The notes: generated by a model from the sequence alone, not told the origin. A stretch of 64,000 nt of DNA from Toxonevra muliebris (GCA_963691655.1 OY829326.1:73401235-73465234), one strand, 5' to 3'; numbered from the stretch's first letter, positions 1 to 13,494 are shown. Made by a program: numbers and translations.

Positions 1-1085
1 TATGAAAATGTTGCTGTCAAAAATTGGCAAAATTAAGATTGTTGCACTTTTGTGTTCCTCCGTTAATAGCACGATTAAATAAATTTAATCGCATTTTTAA
101 TACATGAACTATGAACCCTATCAGTTAAGCAAATTCAGTTTTAATAATGCCATGGAAAATTACTACCATTGATTCTCAGTCTAAAAAATTATCAATCTGT
201 GTAATCTATGACTTTGGATTTATATAAATTGATTGATAAAAAACCACTGAAAAAGCACATTCTTATCTATATAGCTTTAAATTTTTTATATTAATTTTCG
301 TATTTATATTTTAATATTTTTACTTTGTTTAAAAGTTTGCAGATTACATAAAACCCTATAAATGTGCGCAAAAAAAAGATTAAATTCTTGCTACTTTTCT
401 TATCATATTTTCAACTTTATTTCTAACCTAATTATAACTAACTGCGGTCAATAAACTCAACTACCCAATGATTTTATGCATGTGCATGTGTGAGTGTGTG
501 AGATTGTGCGAGCGCGCGTTTGCGTTTAATCGTGCGAAACATTCGTCATCAACGCTTGACTTGACAGCTGCAGGAAAATGGCACGCCGCCATATCAACAT
601 GCATACATTTGCATACACTATTCTAAACTGCAACCGCGTACATACTTGGAGTGTGTGGAGTAAAATATTATAATTCTAAAATATAGATTAGCTGTAAATG
701 TCATGCCTAATCAAAATGTTTTGTTTTTGTGCTATGCATTATAAATAATTGCAAAATAGTTGCAGCAATAGTGCCACAATCAAATATAGACGACAACGTT
801 TTGTGCTTTCGCAATTGAGTTAACACGCCTGGTCACTTCATTAATAATATGCATAGATGTGATTTAGAGTGCAATACTATCTAGAAAATGTATAAGGCAT
901 GCTTGCCCATATTAGTGCTTGATTAAGGCGTGTGCAAATAGCTACAAATAAGTTCATCTTGAGTAAATATGCAAATGCATATCCTTAGAATTAAGAGTTG
1001 ATAGCGTGTGATATGGCGATAGTGGGGAGTTGAAAAGAGGCCATTGAGCTAAAACGCTCTCTCTCTTTCTGAGCAGCAGAGTTGA

Positions 1086-1098
1086 GGTTCAATGCACT
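1086..1098. promoter_or_regulatory. Ecdysone response element-like site (hsp27 type)
   Basis: GGTTCAATGCACT matches RGKTCANTGAMCY at 12 of 13. With the next T it is identical to the core of the Drosophila hsp27 element as I recall it (GGGTTCAATGCACTT). A weaker 11/13 site lies at 1038-1050. Confidence 0.5.
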
Positions 1099-1674
1099 TT
1101 TTTTCTTTTTCTTCATTTCTTTCTTTCTTCCTCTACTTTTATCTACTACTATTTTCTATAATCTACAATTTGTGTACCTTTTATTCTACTTTTTTGCCAG
1201 TTTTTTCCCTCCATTTTATTCCTTACTTTTTGTTGTAACATTTTCTTCGCTCATACTCTTGGTTCAGTTGTTGTTGTTGTTGCTAGGAGAAGAGGGAAGT
1301 CATTGCAAAGCAGGCTATAGTTTTTGGAATAGTTGCATTTTAGCTCGAATTCGAAACACCACGTAGTACAATAATAAGAAAACAACAACTACAACAATAA
1401 GAGGAAGAAAATCATACATAGCACAACGACCGCGCACGACCTACAGAGTTAAAGTTTTTTTTTTGTTTTTTGTTGCTTTTTTTTGATGATGATAAGAAGA
1501 GGCAAAGGCAAAGCCAAAGCAATCGAGAGATTATTAAGTAAGGAAAATTGTGCACTGCTGCAAGATACTACAGTGTGGAAAAGAGAGAGAGAGCGAATAA
1601 AGAGTAAAAGAGATAGTTGGTGTGAGATAGTGTGCAAATAGCAAGAAACAGACGCATAGTGCAATGAACGTTGT

Positions 1675-1675
<1 letters not shown>

Positions 1676-1709
<34 letters not shown>
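1676..1709 (+). repeat. Poly-T run, 34 bp
   Basis: An uninterrupted T homopolymer; explains the poly-Lys frames on the other strand. Confidence 0.95.
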
Positions 1710-1710
<1 letters not shown>

Positions 1711-4700
1711 TTTAACGAGGAGTAAAAGCATTAAAAGCCAAAAGTCAGTGCGGGACTTTCACCCGCCAAACATCTCCTCTCGTCCGACGGAAAGCTCCTC
1801 CCGGAACCACCGTTAGGTATTTCGTCGCCATTCATGCATACTGCGTCTTCTCTCATCTATTTTCGATGCTCCTGGACCCATTGTGTATAGGTGTGTGTGT
1901 GTGTGTTTGTGTAAGATTTTGTGGTTGAATCGTTTATGCAGTGTGGTAGGTTCGGTTTAAGTAGAAGATTTACATATACATATACCCAGTGGGAATAAAT
2001 GATCCCTTGAGTCAAATATGAATATGTAAATTCTAAGGCTAATTTCCTAAATACATGAAAATAAAATGAAGAGTAACCACGATTTCTGAATTGTATTTCT
2101 ATTTGCAAGGCAATGGAATCAAAACTGCTTACTTTTTAATTAAATGAACTGAGAATCGTGTAGCAATATTTTGTGGCATTACTCTATAATGTTATTCGTA
2201 AAATTTCGTTTTTCTCTCTAAATTATCAATAGTTTTCTCGGTGAATCAATAATGTAAAGAGGAATGTTTGATTTTCTATTTTTATCTATTGCAAAATTAA
2301 TGATTATTTTTCGCCTGCTCACACGTTTTCCCGTTGGGTTCATTGTCCACTGTGCGTGTGTGTGTTGAAACTTTGAACTAAATAAGGCAGCAACATCGCA
2401 AGAAATGATGTTGAGTAATATTATGCTGTCACTTTTGAATGCTTTAGCTGACAATTTTCAATATTTTGCTATAAATGTAAAAATAAATTAAATATGTAAA
2501 AAAAAAATAAAAAAAAAATACTAATAAAATCTTGTTAATTAATATTTTGCCTATAGCACACTCTTAGGTAAAATAATAACACTAAATGAAACCTACAAAT
2601 ATATTACAACGAAGGCAAACCAGTTGCAATAAACACTCTAATCTACAATTGCCATGCAGTAAGTAGCATGAGAGCACAATTGCAATGCATTTCAAATGCC
2701 AAAACTACCAAAAAAAGAAACTCTCAGGTTTTTGTTTAGACACAGATACATACAAATAAACGATAATGCTTCAGTGTGTATGTATGTATGTATGTATGAA
2801 CGATTTTGCAATTCAACCTAGAAAGTACTAGAAGAAAAATCGCAGCAAATAACTACAAGCAAACTGTATATGCTTTTGTTGTTGTTATTATTGCTGTTGC
2901 TGTTGCTATTGCCTTGCTGCAAGTGTTGCCATGTTGTTGCTTATACTTGCATATAATACATACACTAAATAACAGCAATTGCAATGCAATACTCAATGCA
3001 CAAACTGAAAAAAAAAAATTCAAAAAAAAAACATGAAAAAAAATTGCAATAGTATAATTTTATTTAGGTGGTGCGCATGTGTTGGTATAGTATTCTTTGT
3101 TTTATAGTAGTTGTAGAGGCAAGAGCAGTAACAGCAGCAGCAGCAGCAGTAGCAGCAGTAGCAGCTATTGTAGTACTACTATATAGTATAGACACACATA
3201 TATACCTACATATTTATGTATGCATTCATATGTATTGGTGAGGTTATTGAACGGCACCGACCTAACTATGCTGGCATGTTTTTTTTTTTTGTTTGCTTCT
3301 ACTTTGTGCGATGCTAAATAAAATTTGTTAGTGCTCTAGTAATAAAATACTTGATTTGTCTGTTTAATACGATTTTATGTTTAAAAACTAATATGCAGGC
3401 AGATAGGTACTACTATAAAAATAAATAACAAAAAAAAAAAAAAAGTGCGTATACGCACTGTGGTCCTCACTTCGCTATAACAATTTTGCTGCCAAATTAT
3501 TTTATATTTTGTATGAGTAAGTAAATGTAGAGTTAAGTATGTATGCATACATATATGTATATCAATGTATGTGTATGTAAGGCATAATTAGAAAAAAAAA
3601 GTATCTCAAAATTAAACGTGCTCAACAGTTGCCATCAGTTTTGCGATGTAAAAGTAAAATACTTGAAGTAATTAAAACTACAATTACATTATATAAGCTG
3701 CCTCAATAGCTTAAGCTGTGGAGTATGGATTAGATTTTCAGCTAGATCTTCTTTTCCTTAGAGTTATTTTTAAAGAAATTATAAAGATGGTAAAGTCCTC
3801 TACATCCCAGAGAAACTGTTCTGTTATTGCTTTTTACTTCTTCCATTTACTACTGGGATTATTGAAGGACATTGAACTCTCTGCCCTGCTGCTAAGTACT
3901 AACATAAACTAACGTTATTTTTCTTCTTTCTGTTTTTTTTTTTTTGCTTATTCGCACTCACTTCAACTCCCCAAACTCTCTTTCTATTCTTCCTCTTTCT
4001 TCATTTGTCTTTAACTTGCAAAACTCACTCACTGCACTGTAAGATAGTTGTTAGTGTAATATTTGTGTTTAACCTCACTCGGCCATATTGCAACTCACAA
4101 ATCTTTGCATTCTGAAACTGGCACCTTACAAAAAACAAAAACAAAAAGGCCTCGAATTGAAAATACAACAACAAGAACAGCAATACAGCTTCAACATTTC
4201 AACAAGCGCATTCACATTTGTTGCTCTAAATTGATGGCATTTAAGTGTTTGAGTTTTTTTGTTTTTGTTAACACATTTTTTTTTGCGCTTTTTTTTTTGA
4301 ATATTACTATATTTCTTTGTTTGAAATTTAGCTCTTTCTTTATTTATTACATTCATACATATTTGGGTTATTGCTTGAACATGCAATATTATTATTTGGT
4401 AGTTAGGTATAGCTACCCATTAATTGAGGTTTATGGTGCAATAGTCTAACTTCAACTGAAATCAGCATTTGCTTGATATGAATTTAAGTTTTAATAAATT
4501 TAAATTTATTATCAATTTCTGATTATCTTATATAACAATTTAAAGATTAGCATAAGTGGAATGAAAATAAATATTTGTGTACTTTTTTCATACGATTACA
4601 CCCACTGAAATATTTTTCATTTTGATAGCTGTCAATTGTTTGTGCTTTTGCTATAATTTTACACACAATAACATTAAGCTAAGCTTTTCATCATAGATCT

Positions 4701-5996
4701 TTCTATACTGAAAAAATTCTATTTGATATTTAGCTTTGACTTTGCACATACGCTGGCATTTGCTTGACAGTTAACTGTCAACATAAGCGTTTGTTTGTGT
4801 TTTTGTGTATCATTTTACCTCTATCATATGCTCTTGTCTTCATGATTCTTTCAAGCTCCATACATTCCCAATCGGAAATAATGAGACTCCTTTGCAGAGA
4901 AGTGAATTAAAATATATATTTTTGGTCTCACTGATGATGACAAAATCTCGAATATAAAAATATTTTTGAATCTTTTTTGAATTTTTCTATGCAATAATTC
5001 GAATGAGATGATGAATTTTGGGATTCTTTAGGTTGTACAATAATTTTCAGTTGGAATCTTAAGAATGATTCCAGTTGCAAATTTTACCACTTTTCCTTAC
5101 AACTTACGTTTTCTAATACTTTAAAAAAATGGTTAAAAAATTACCTCTTTTTAGTAAATTTACCTTAACTCATTTTCACCCGGTATTAGATGCCATGATC
5201 CGATTTCGAAAATTTTCAAAACATAATTTTCATGTGTCTTCAATAAGAAATTTTAGTACTCAAAAAAAAAAATAAATAAAAAAGTTCGTTTCTGAATTTT
5301 AGAGGGTGTAGTAGTTATTGGCTTACCCCAAGAAAATAAGGTGACCAGGTGTAAAAAAAATTTTAAAATATTTTTACATGAACAATAAATATTCCCTGTG
5401 ATGAAATGTATTTAATACAGTATTTTAAAAGGTAATATAAGTTTTAAAGTCAATATATATAGAAATGTTTAACAGTATTTCTTTTTGAAAAAAACATTTT
5501 TAAATATATTTTTGTCGAATTTTCAAAATTTCAGTTCGATTAATCGAAAGTTGGGGCGATAGTTGGCTCTGGAACGGTTCAGCGACAAGGTGCCATATGG
5601 CACCGCTAGGCATTACTGGGTTAAGCTAACAACGAGATAAAAGTGAACGAAGATAACAAAGATGAAAAAAATTACGAAAAAATAAATTAATTTAAAAAAA
5701 AATTTTTAAAGTTAAAAAAAAAAAAAAAATCGAAAAATTTGTTTTTTAAAAATGGATGTTTTGTTGAAAAAAAATATGAACTGCATTTTTATTTTTTTTA
5801 TTTTTTCAATTTTAAAAATTTTGATGTCAATAAAAAAAAAATTGTGACATAGCAGAGCAAAATGGACCACGGATTCGAACTCAGCGACCCCCCATTACCC
5901 TAAGTACACTTGTCTTGTCTCTGCTCATTTTTGGCTGTTGAACATGAACAGTGTTATCATACGTGATTTCTCTCTGCAACTGCTTTTTTTTTCCTC

Positions 5997-6794
5997 CAGT
6001 GATGTTAACTTTGTTTCATGAAACTGTAAAAGTTGCCAAAAATTACTGTAGATTAATGTATTTAGTTTCATAAAACGAATTATTTAATTGTTTAAATTAC
6101 AATTGGATTACAAATAAATGAATTATTGATTGGGGAAATATATCGTTAATTGATAAGCAAAACTCACAAATTAGATTCTTTTATAAATAAATTTTAACAT
6201 ATTTATTGAGAAATAAAAGATGCGAATATATTTAACATTTGATATTTACAAAATTTTCAAACTCAAATATCTCCAAATAATGAAAACTGTAGTTAGTGAG
6301 TTTTGTTTATCAAAAATAGATATGTATGTTCATCTATAAATATGTATGATTATAGAAAATCCAAATGAAAAAATTCGAAAAATAAAGTTTGGTTTAAAAA
6401 AATTTTATATATTCATTTTCCAACGTTTTAGTTAAGAATTGAAATTATATTTATGCACAGGATTATCATTGCTTAATTAAAATCTGAAATTACAGAAAAG
6501 TAAAAAACTAAAATAAGTCCCTTCTGCACTCGTCACATGACATGATAACATAACATAATATAATAAAATTATTCCACAACCATTTTTGATTTATAAATTA
6601 TGGGTTGCATACTTTTGGGCTTAAAGTATGTTGGAGAATACAATGCTTTGCAAAGAAAAAAAAGAAGACAAGTATGTGCAAATTTGTAATCCCCCAGTAA
6701 AGATGTTATCACATTATTGAAAATAAGTGGAGACAATTTGAGACTAGAAATTACTGTAGAATACAGTAATTACTGTAGAGTTAAATGTTAACTG
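5997..6794. mobile_element. Possible hAT-type non-autonomous element
   Basis: It starts CAGTGATGTTAAC and ends GTTAACTG, so both ends begin CAGT read inward. The right flank is CTTTCCTC (6795-6802) and the left flank is TTTTCCTC within an expanded T-run, giving a 7/8 match at the 8-bp duplication length typical of hAT. The terminal repeats otherwise align poorly. The inside is AT-rich with repeated ATTACTGTAGA near both ends and has no coding capacity. Confidence 0.4.
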
Positions 6795-7353
6795 CTTTCC
6801 TCTGTCATCCGCAATTAAAAAGAGTATTGCTTTTTTCTCAGCTTTACTGCGGAGACTAAATGAACTAAAAGAGATTAGGCAGCTCTTGCTGTTTTACGGC
6901 TCTCTTGCGAAATTATGTTCCCTTGCTAATCTTCTTGAAGCAAAAAAAAAAGTAAAAATATATCATACTGCAGGAAAGTACTTATTACTTAACTCAAAGA
7001 ACTTTAAAAATTATTTTAAAGTGTTTTTTTCCACTTGGGTATTTCTGTCATACGCTTTTTTTTACTCTTCGTACTCCTTTCAAGCTCCATCTCGAGTTTC
7101 GGTTCAACACCAAGTCACCATTAATAATATGTAATTAAATTGTGCTCAATGCCAATGTTTGGCAAGCTTGATTGATGCTTTAAGTATACTGGTGTAAAAA
7201 TGTATGTATGTATGTATGTCTCTATGTGGGTTGTTTATGTCGCAATTGTTAAATGAATACATATATACATAGAAATTTTCTAGATTATACAAGTAAAGTA
7301 AATTTTTATCAAAAGTTTTATATCTATTGGTGATTGCCTGCCGTACAAAATAA

Positions 7354-7366
7354 AGTTCATTGCACT
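7354..7366. promoter_or_regulatory. EcRE-like inverted repeat
   Basis: AGTTCATTGCACT, 12 of 13 to RGKTCANTGAMCY, with the hsp27-type TGCACT right half. Confidence 0.4.
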
Positions 7367-8517
7367 CAAATTGAAAAATTCTCAAACAAAAAAAAAAAAA
7401 AAAGCTACAACAACAATTATTCAGCGATTATATTTTGCGCTCATAAAAACATATTCATAATTCTATTTAATGTTCAAACATTTCATATATATATATAAAC
7501 ACACGCATACAAATATGTAGTCATAAGTACATTTAGTCATATTTGACGTTATCAGTGTTGTGCCAATTTTTGTTGTTGCTTTTCTTTTTTTTTTTTTTTT
7601 TGGATATGTTGATTTTTCTACTTTGCGTCTACTATAGATTGGTAGGTGTTGTTGTTTAATTATTATTTTTTATTGTTGTTTTTATAATTCATTTCAATCA
7701 AAAGTTGATATTTGCTGGCACACATACACATACATATATAGAAAGAGTAGTCAGGAGAGGAATGGAAACAAAAACATATTTACTCTCCACATTCATAGTA
7801 AATTTTTCTCTCTTTATTTGCCATTATTTTTGTTGTTATTGCTTTACCTTAAAATGTTTCAATACACATTTGCCTCTTACGCTCTTTTGACTCAAAATTA
7901 TTGGAGTAAAATATTTTAAGTTCATCAAGTAATAAAGTTTTAATTTTTTTTCTGATCTTTTTATTTAGGTTATTATTTATCAGTTAGTTTATTTTTAATT
8001 TTTAAAAAAAAGCACCAATTTAGGGTGTTTTATCAGTTGGCAAATTATAATGGGGGAAAAGTAAATAAAAACGAGTTCATTTATAAGTAAAATAAAATAA
8101 ACATATGGCTCGGTATTTTTCGCAGAAGGCTATGTACTTAAAATTTTAACTTATCAAAACGGAAATTGGATTTTTTTTCATTTTTCCATAAGGATATTTG
8201 CTAGATTATAAAATAAAAGATAAGGTATTCTGCTGTGGTGTAAGTGTAGTAGTGGTAGTTGAAAAGTGGCAAGAAAATGTTTGCTTTTTAAAGTAATTAT
8301 CAAATAATGTGTAGGTAAATATGGCAAACAATCTGACAATGAGTTTCATTTTAAGTTTGAAACTACATAGTTGAAGTAATAGACTAGTGATAATAATTGT
8401 TTTTTTTCCAAGAATTTACTAAAAGTTTGTGTGATTTTTTTTTACATCTACAAAAAAAAAAAAAAAAAAAAAATAGAGGAATTTTTAATGGTAGGTATAG
8501 TATATTTTAGGTATAAT

Positions 8518-9295
8518 TAGTGATGATTCGATACAAGTAAATACAAGTAAAAACTCGATACTTTTCATTCGATTCAAGTACTTTTTTTACTCGATGCTAT
8601 AACATAAATATTTTACTTGGTATCAGAAAAAAGAGTCAGTATCAGATACTCGATACTTTTGGAAAATATTTATTTAAAAAACTGAAATATTGCTAAACAA
8701 TATTTAAAATTGTGGATCATTTTACAATATTTTACAGCAATCAATAATATATTTCAAAATGCTACTGCAGAATTATTCAAAATATTTCAGTCCATATAGC
8801 AATATTTCAATGTACGACAATATTGCAGTACAATATTGAAGTTTAAGAAAATATTTCTGACCATGCATATAGAACTTAATGTTTATTGACACCTTTTCAT
8901 TAAAATAAAATATTTTTAACAAGGTTTAATCTGTTGATTAGTTTTCCTTCTATTATAAATTTTCTAGCAATTTGCTAAATTGAATTAACGTCATTTCTAT
9001 ATGATTCACGTGTTTCCAGTGCAAATATCTCAAAACCATGATTTATAGGCGAAAAACTCGTGTTGAGTAGTGTAAACTGTAGGCTCAACCATGTTGTATC
9101 ACAATTGGCCGTTCTGGCCTGAATGTTTTCCTTGACAACAACTTAAAAAAAGAGTAAGTTGTCTCTTTAAACGAGTATTCGATACAAGTACATATTTGAT
9201 ACTTTTTTCCGATATTTTCGGTAGCATCAATACTTTTATTCGATACAAGTAATGAGTGAAAGTATCGATACTATGTGGGTATCGAATCAACACTA
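8518..9295. mobile_element. Non-autonomous hAT element, 778 bp
   Basis: The ends are TAGTGATGATTCGATAC on the left and the complement of TAGTGTTGATTCGATAC on the right (16 of 17 identical). A perfect 8-bp target duplication GGTATAAT flanks it (8510-8517 and 9296-9303). Sub-terminal TCGATAC / GTATCGA and AAGTA motifs recur near both ends, as expected for transposase-binding repeats. The middle is AT-rich and has no transposase frame. The 8-bp duplication and YAGNG-like ends place it in the hAT superfamily. Confidence 0.88.
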
Positions 9296-10401
9296 GGTAT
9301 AATATAGATATTTTATTTTAATAAGACAAAAATAGAGTTTTGTGTGGTAGTGTGGACTTATGGCCTGTCAGAAAGTGGGGAGTGGAAAACATTTTTTTTT
9401 GATTCTTGCATGATCTGGTAGTTATACTGGATTGTTTATATCGCACTTGCCAATTGTACTGGTCCTGTCGCCACCAATTCAATTTCTTTTTATTTTATTT
9501 AAGGTTTTCTATAAAGAGTTTTTAATCTAGAAAAGCCGATTAAAATTTATTAAATAACAAAATCATACTCTAAGTATGAGTCAATCCATTTTCGCAATAC
9601 CGCATATTGCATAATACTCTAGTATATTCATACAATAGATAAAACAAGCTTATACAAATACCAAAAAAAAAAAGAAAAAAATCTCCAAATTAACGTCCAG
9701 GTGCATTTTATACACACATAAAAAATATACATACTGTCAAATATCTTGCTTTAGTATTTAAAACAAATAATTTATGTCAGATTTTTATGCGTCGTCTACC
9801 ACAGCAAGCAAGCAATATGCCTGATAAAAAAAAAGAAAAAAACACAAACACACAAGCATATTTCAGCATATGAGTCATAATCACACACGAAATATGTATG
9901 CATTTGCCTTTCAGGCCTTTTAGCAGCACTTCAACAACTTCTCCAGTTCACCACTACAACCCGCTCTCATCCACCTGCACACTCCCGCTCTCACCTAACA
10001 ACATAGCGAACCCCAAGCTTGAGTATACGTACGCATAATTTGTATAATTTTTATACTTTGATTTAGTAATTGAATTTGGCATATAAATTAATGTCAAAAC
10101 ATTCTAAGTCAGCAAATGCGAACCAGTTAAAGTAAGGTATGCGTATAGTAGTAAGAAGGGGGAAGGCAAGCGAGTAAGAGATCACAAAAAAGCTAGTGAG
10201 AGAGCATAAGAGACAGAGAATGCACTACTTGGAAAACTAGTTGGATTTAGTTTTTTTGTTTTAGTTCGCACTGTTGCATTTGATTTACCCATTGGTTTTT
10301 TTAAACAATTTTTTTTTGAATTTTTGTTTTTGGAATACAAATTTTTGTTGCTTTATTTTACTTAGAATTGGCAATTGTAACTTGTGTCTGTTAGCTGCAA
10401 A

Positions 10402-10414
10402 AGTTCACTGCACT
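10402..10414. promoter_or_regulatory. EcRE-like inverted repeat
   Basis: AGTTCACTGCACT, 12 of 13, again with the TGCACT right half. Confidence 0.4.
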
Positions 10415-11179
10415 TTTGTGCAGTTGGCTTTGAAGCGAGAAAAAACAGTCACGCAGTCGCTATGTCATACACACACACACACATAGACACAGCAGTCAAC
10501 ACATAAAACGCAGCTGAGTTGGGTACTTGGGCTCACCTGCCAACTTTGTTAGTGAATGTTTTTTTTTTTTTGCTTGCTTGCTTGCTTGGCTTAAGACTCG
10601 TTTAGATTTTTGCATGTTTCTCTTGCGTTGCTCTCTGCTTCTGCTTCGATTTCTTAGTATTTCAATGCACTTTTTATAGCTGCGCGCTTTTTGGCAAATC
10701 TGGCGGGTTCATTTGTTGTTTCTACTGTTCTCGTTGTTGTTGCTGTTGTTTGAGCTCAAATGTTTGAGGCCAACGACCGCAGCTCGCGCGCATAATTTTA
10801 ATATGTATGAAATTCTTGCACTGCTGCACACTATGTGGTGTTGCATTTGTTGCAACATACAAAAGACCTTGCTTCTATTTTTTTCGGGTTTTTTGTTTGT
10901 TTTTTATTTTATTTTATTTTATTTTATTTTATTTTTTTTTATTGATTTTTTTGATTTAAACATGCATGCATATATGCAAATATGTATAAGTATAGGTGAG
11001 TAAATGTTGTATATATTAGAAAAAAAGACAAAACTGGCTTTGCTTAATTCAATAATGTGCTGTTTATTTGCTTTGTTGCTTTACTTCTATTGCGATCTGG
11101 CTGCAAACTGTTTCAAATTTTCAATGCAACGCCCTCAAGTGAATTAAAATTTTGTAGTTTTTAGTGTTTAATTTCTCTT

Positions 11180-11720
11180 ACTGAAAACGAGAGAAGAAAA
11201 AGAAGAAGAATAGGTGGGAAAGTAGGAGAGGAGTATGAGGAAGAGTAGGGAACGAATAGTAAGGCAAAAAGAATGAAGATTACTGCAGGGGAAAGGAAAG
11301 GTAGGGAAAGGAAAGGTTGGGAAAAGGGAAAGAAGAAGTAGAGAAGGGGGGAATGAAAAGTACAAAAAATTAAGTGGTAAGCAGAGGAACGAAAAAGAAG
11401 AAGAATCGTTGGGGAAGAGTGAAGACGAGCTGGGAGAGAAAATGTAGAGAAAGAGGGAGAAATAAGTAGAGAAAGGGGGAGAAAAAGTAGGAAAAGTTAA
11501 GTGGTAAAAAGAGGCAAGATAAAGTGGAGAAGAATAGTAGGGGAAGAGGAAAGACAAGGTGGGGAAAGGGTAAAGAGGAAGCAAAAGATATAAGAGGTAG
11601 GGAAACAAAGAGGGAGGAGATTGGAGGTGTAGACCAGACCAAGAAGTTACGAAGGAAGTAGGAGAAAAGAAAGAAGAAGTCTGAGAAAAAAAGGGAAAGA
11701 AGAAAAGGGAAGGGTAGTTT
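11180..11720 (+). repeat. Polypurine block with 127-bp duplication
   Basis: About 540 bp are almost entirely A and G on the + strand. A segment starting TTAAGTGGTAA at 11370 recurs at 11497 with many substitutions, showing an old tandem duplication of period about 127 bp. The opposite-strand open frames (Ser/Leu/Phe/Pro-rich) are artefacts of the composition. Such tracts can form triplex (H-) DNA and exclude nucleosomes. Confidence 0.8.
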
Positions 11721-11999
11721 TAAGCGAAGAAGTTCTCACTTCTCCCCCATTGATGGAAACCATATATACAGCAGTTTTAAAGTTTTTGTTATGAGAGTGC
11801 CACGCCCACTTCTTAAGCTTACATCAAATTCAAGACACTGTGTGAGTACAGGATATTAGCAACACTCAAAATATATTCAATCTGCTTGAAATATGCATGC
11901 TGATCTTAAGATATTGCGGGTTAATAGTATGAGGGCATGGCCCCTGTCCATATTTTCTGAGAGTCAGGCACTAATTCAAAATTTCAAAATTTATTAATT

Positions 12000-12315
12000 T
12001 TTGTCTAGGTATATTGATGAGTCAATCAGTGAAATCTATTCATGTTTTTAGCCTTAGTCATTACACCTAGGGGTTGACGAATCAATTTGTGGGTCACTGA
12101 GTAATTCAATGAGTCCATGAATGCAACAGGCAATGATTCCGCGAGTCATTCATATGCTAATCAGTTTGAGTCAGTTTCAGCCAGTGAATAAGTGTAAATG
12201 AATGAATCAGAAGTTAATAAATTAGCAGAACAAAGAATCAGTGCGCCAGTGATTTAGTAAATCAGTGAATCACAGAATGATTTAATTCTAAAACTACTTT
12301 TTATGAGTCAATAAA
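12000..12315 (+). repeat. Degenerate GAATCAGTGA repeat with TGAGTCA words
   Basis: Variants of GAATCAGTGA and GAGTCAATGA recur about fifteen times. Three exact TGAGTCA words (12018-12024, 12167-12173, 12304-12310) are full AP-1 sites. It is probably a decayed short-unit tandem array that incidentally or usefully carries AP-1 motifs. Confidence 0.55.
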
Positions 12316-12584
12316 GAAAAAGTCTTCATACAAAACTACAGCTCCATCAACCTCTTTACTGCTTTCTTGAAATTTCTTTCAACTGTTGAAGTATTTCTTT
12401 CTTCACTTTTATTCATTGTTTGCTTTTTTATTATACACACTTTCTCGAGTTCAATAACAAACGAAATAACTTTAAATTTTTGCGCACAACTTCATTCGAT
12501 ATCCTTAACAAAAAAAAAAAAAAAAAAAAAAAGAAGGCAACACAAAATAAAGGAAATGTCATTATCCTTCAACTTTGCGAGCTG

Positions 12585-12597
12585 AGTTCATTGCACT
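12585..12597. promoter_or_regulatory. EcRE-like inverted repeat
   Basis: AGTTCATTGCACT, 12 of 13; the same 13-mer as at 7354, in unrelated flanks. Confidence 0.4.
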
Positions 12598-13320
12598 ATA
12601 AACTGTTTGCAGCCTGCTGTGCTGTTGGCTGCTGCTGCTGTTTCCTGCTGTTGCGTTTCATATTTTTAAGGTTACATTGCAGTTGCAGCTTGCATACCTA
12701 CAAACATACAAAGCACATACTAAGTACTACAACAAAAATAAAAAGCTTTTGAAATAACTTTTACCCGTAAATGTAGCAGCAGCAGCAGAAGCAGCAGCAA
12801 GCCCACCACCATTTCTGTGATGGCATACATGCTTGTACACCGCGTACGTGTGTTTGTATAGCAGAGCAAAATAACCCTCAACTCAAATGTTGCTATGCAA
12901 TCCTGCAACTATTGCTGCTGTCCACCCAGTAGCATTAAGCAGCAAACACATAGTCATAGTTAGTTTAGATGTTAAACTAGTGCATTGTACTAAAAGGTAT
13001 TGGAATTTTTAGTGGTGTGTTTGTGTGTGGCTGACTGACTGACTGTAGTGCAATGTCCGCTCAGTGGGTCAAAGCAAATGACAACCCCTGGCAGAAAAAG
13101 TAAAAATTAGCACAATGTACTCGCATGACACTTGAGTTTGTTGTGTTCGTTGTTTGCTTGAATTTATTCTTTTTCTTTTTTCTTTCTTTTTTCCTCCTTC
13201 GCAGCACGAATGAGTGAATTTGAATTTAGTGGATATGAGTTAGTAAATTGAATTGAGTGAAGTGAATGAATTTAAAAGAGTGAGTGAGTGAGTGAGTGAA
13301 TTTCTTAGTATGAAGGTAAG

Positions 13321-13343
13321 CACACACACACACACACACACAC
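13321..13343 (+). repeat. (CA)n microsatellite
   Basis: Eleven and a half CA units, preceded by TGAG units at 13280-13298. Confidence 0.95.
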
Positions 13344-13468
13344 GTAAATGAATCTAAACTCACAAGAGAATGAAATCTCTTCCCCTTTTAAAGCACCTGG
13401 GTACCTTTTACGCACTATACATCCTGTATTTTATGGGGTATAATGGTTTTCTTCGAGTAACAATTGCT

Positions 13469-13494
13469 TGCAACGCCCATTATTAGGCGTTGCA
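13469..13494. repeat. Hairpin in a dispersed-repeat remnant
   Basis: TGCAACGCC, an 8-nt spacer and GGCGTTGCA form a perfect 9-bp stem. About 50 bp on, AAATGATCAG and the words following it (13536-13600) resemble a dispersed repeat common in fly genomes, from memory. Probably an old transposon fragment. Confidence 0.4.

Noticed and set aside
5165..5624. TTAA-bounded segment with CCCAGTAATG-type end suggesting piggyBac MITE
   Set aside because: The two ends agree at only a few bases beyond TTAA, which is common in AT-rich DNA.
5845..5935. Minus-strand B-box-like GAGTTCGAATCC suggesting a SINE
   Set aside because: No A box at proper distance and no tRNA fold; a single motif is not enough.
11168..11642. 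146- and 90-residue minus-strand open frames
   Set aside because: They are translations of the polypurine block; biased composition removes stops.
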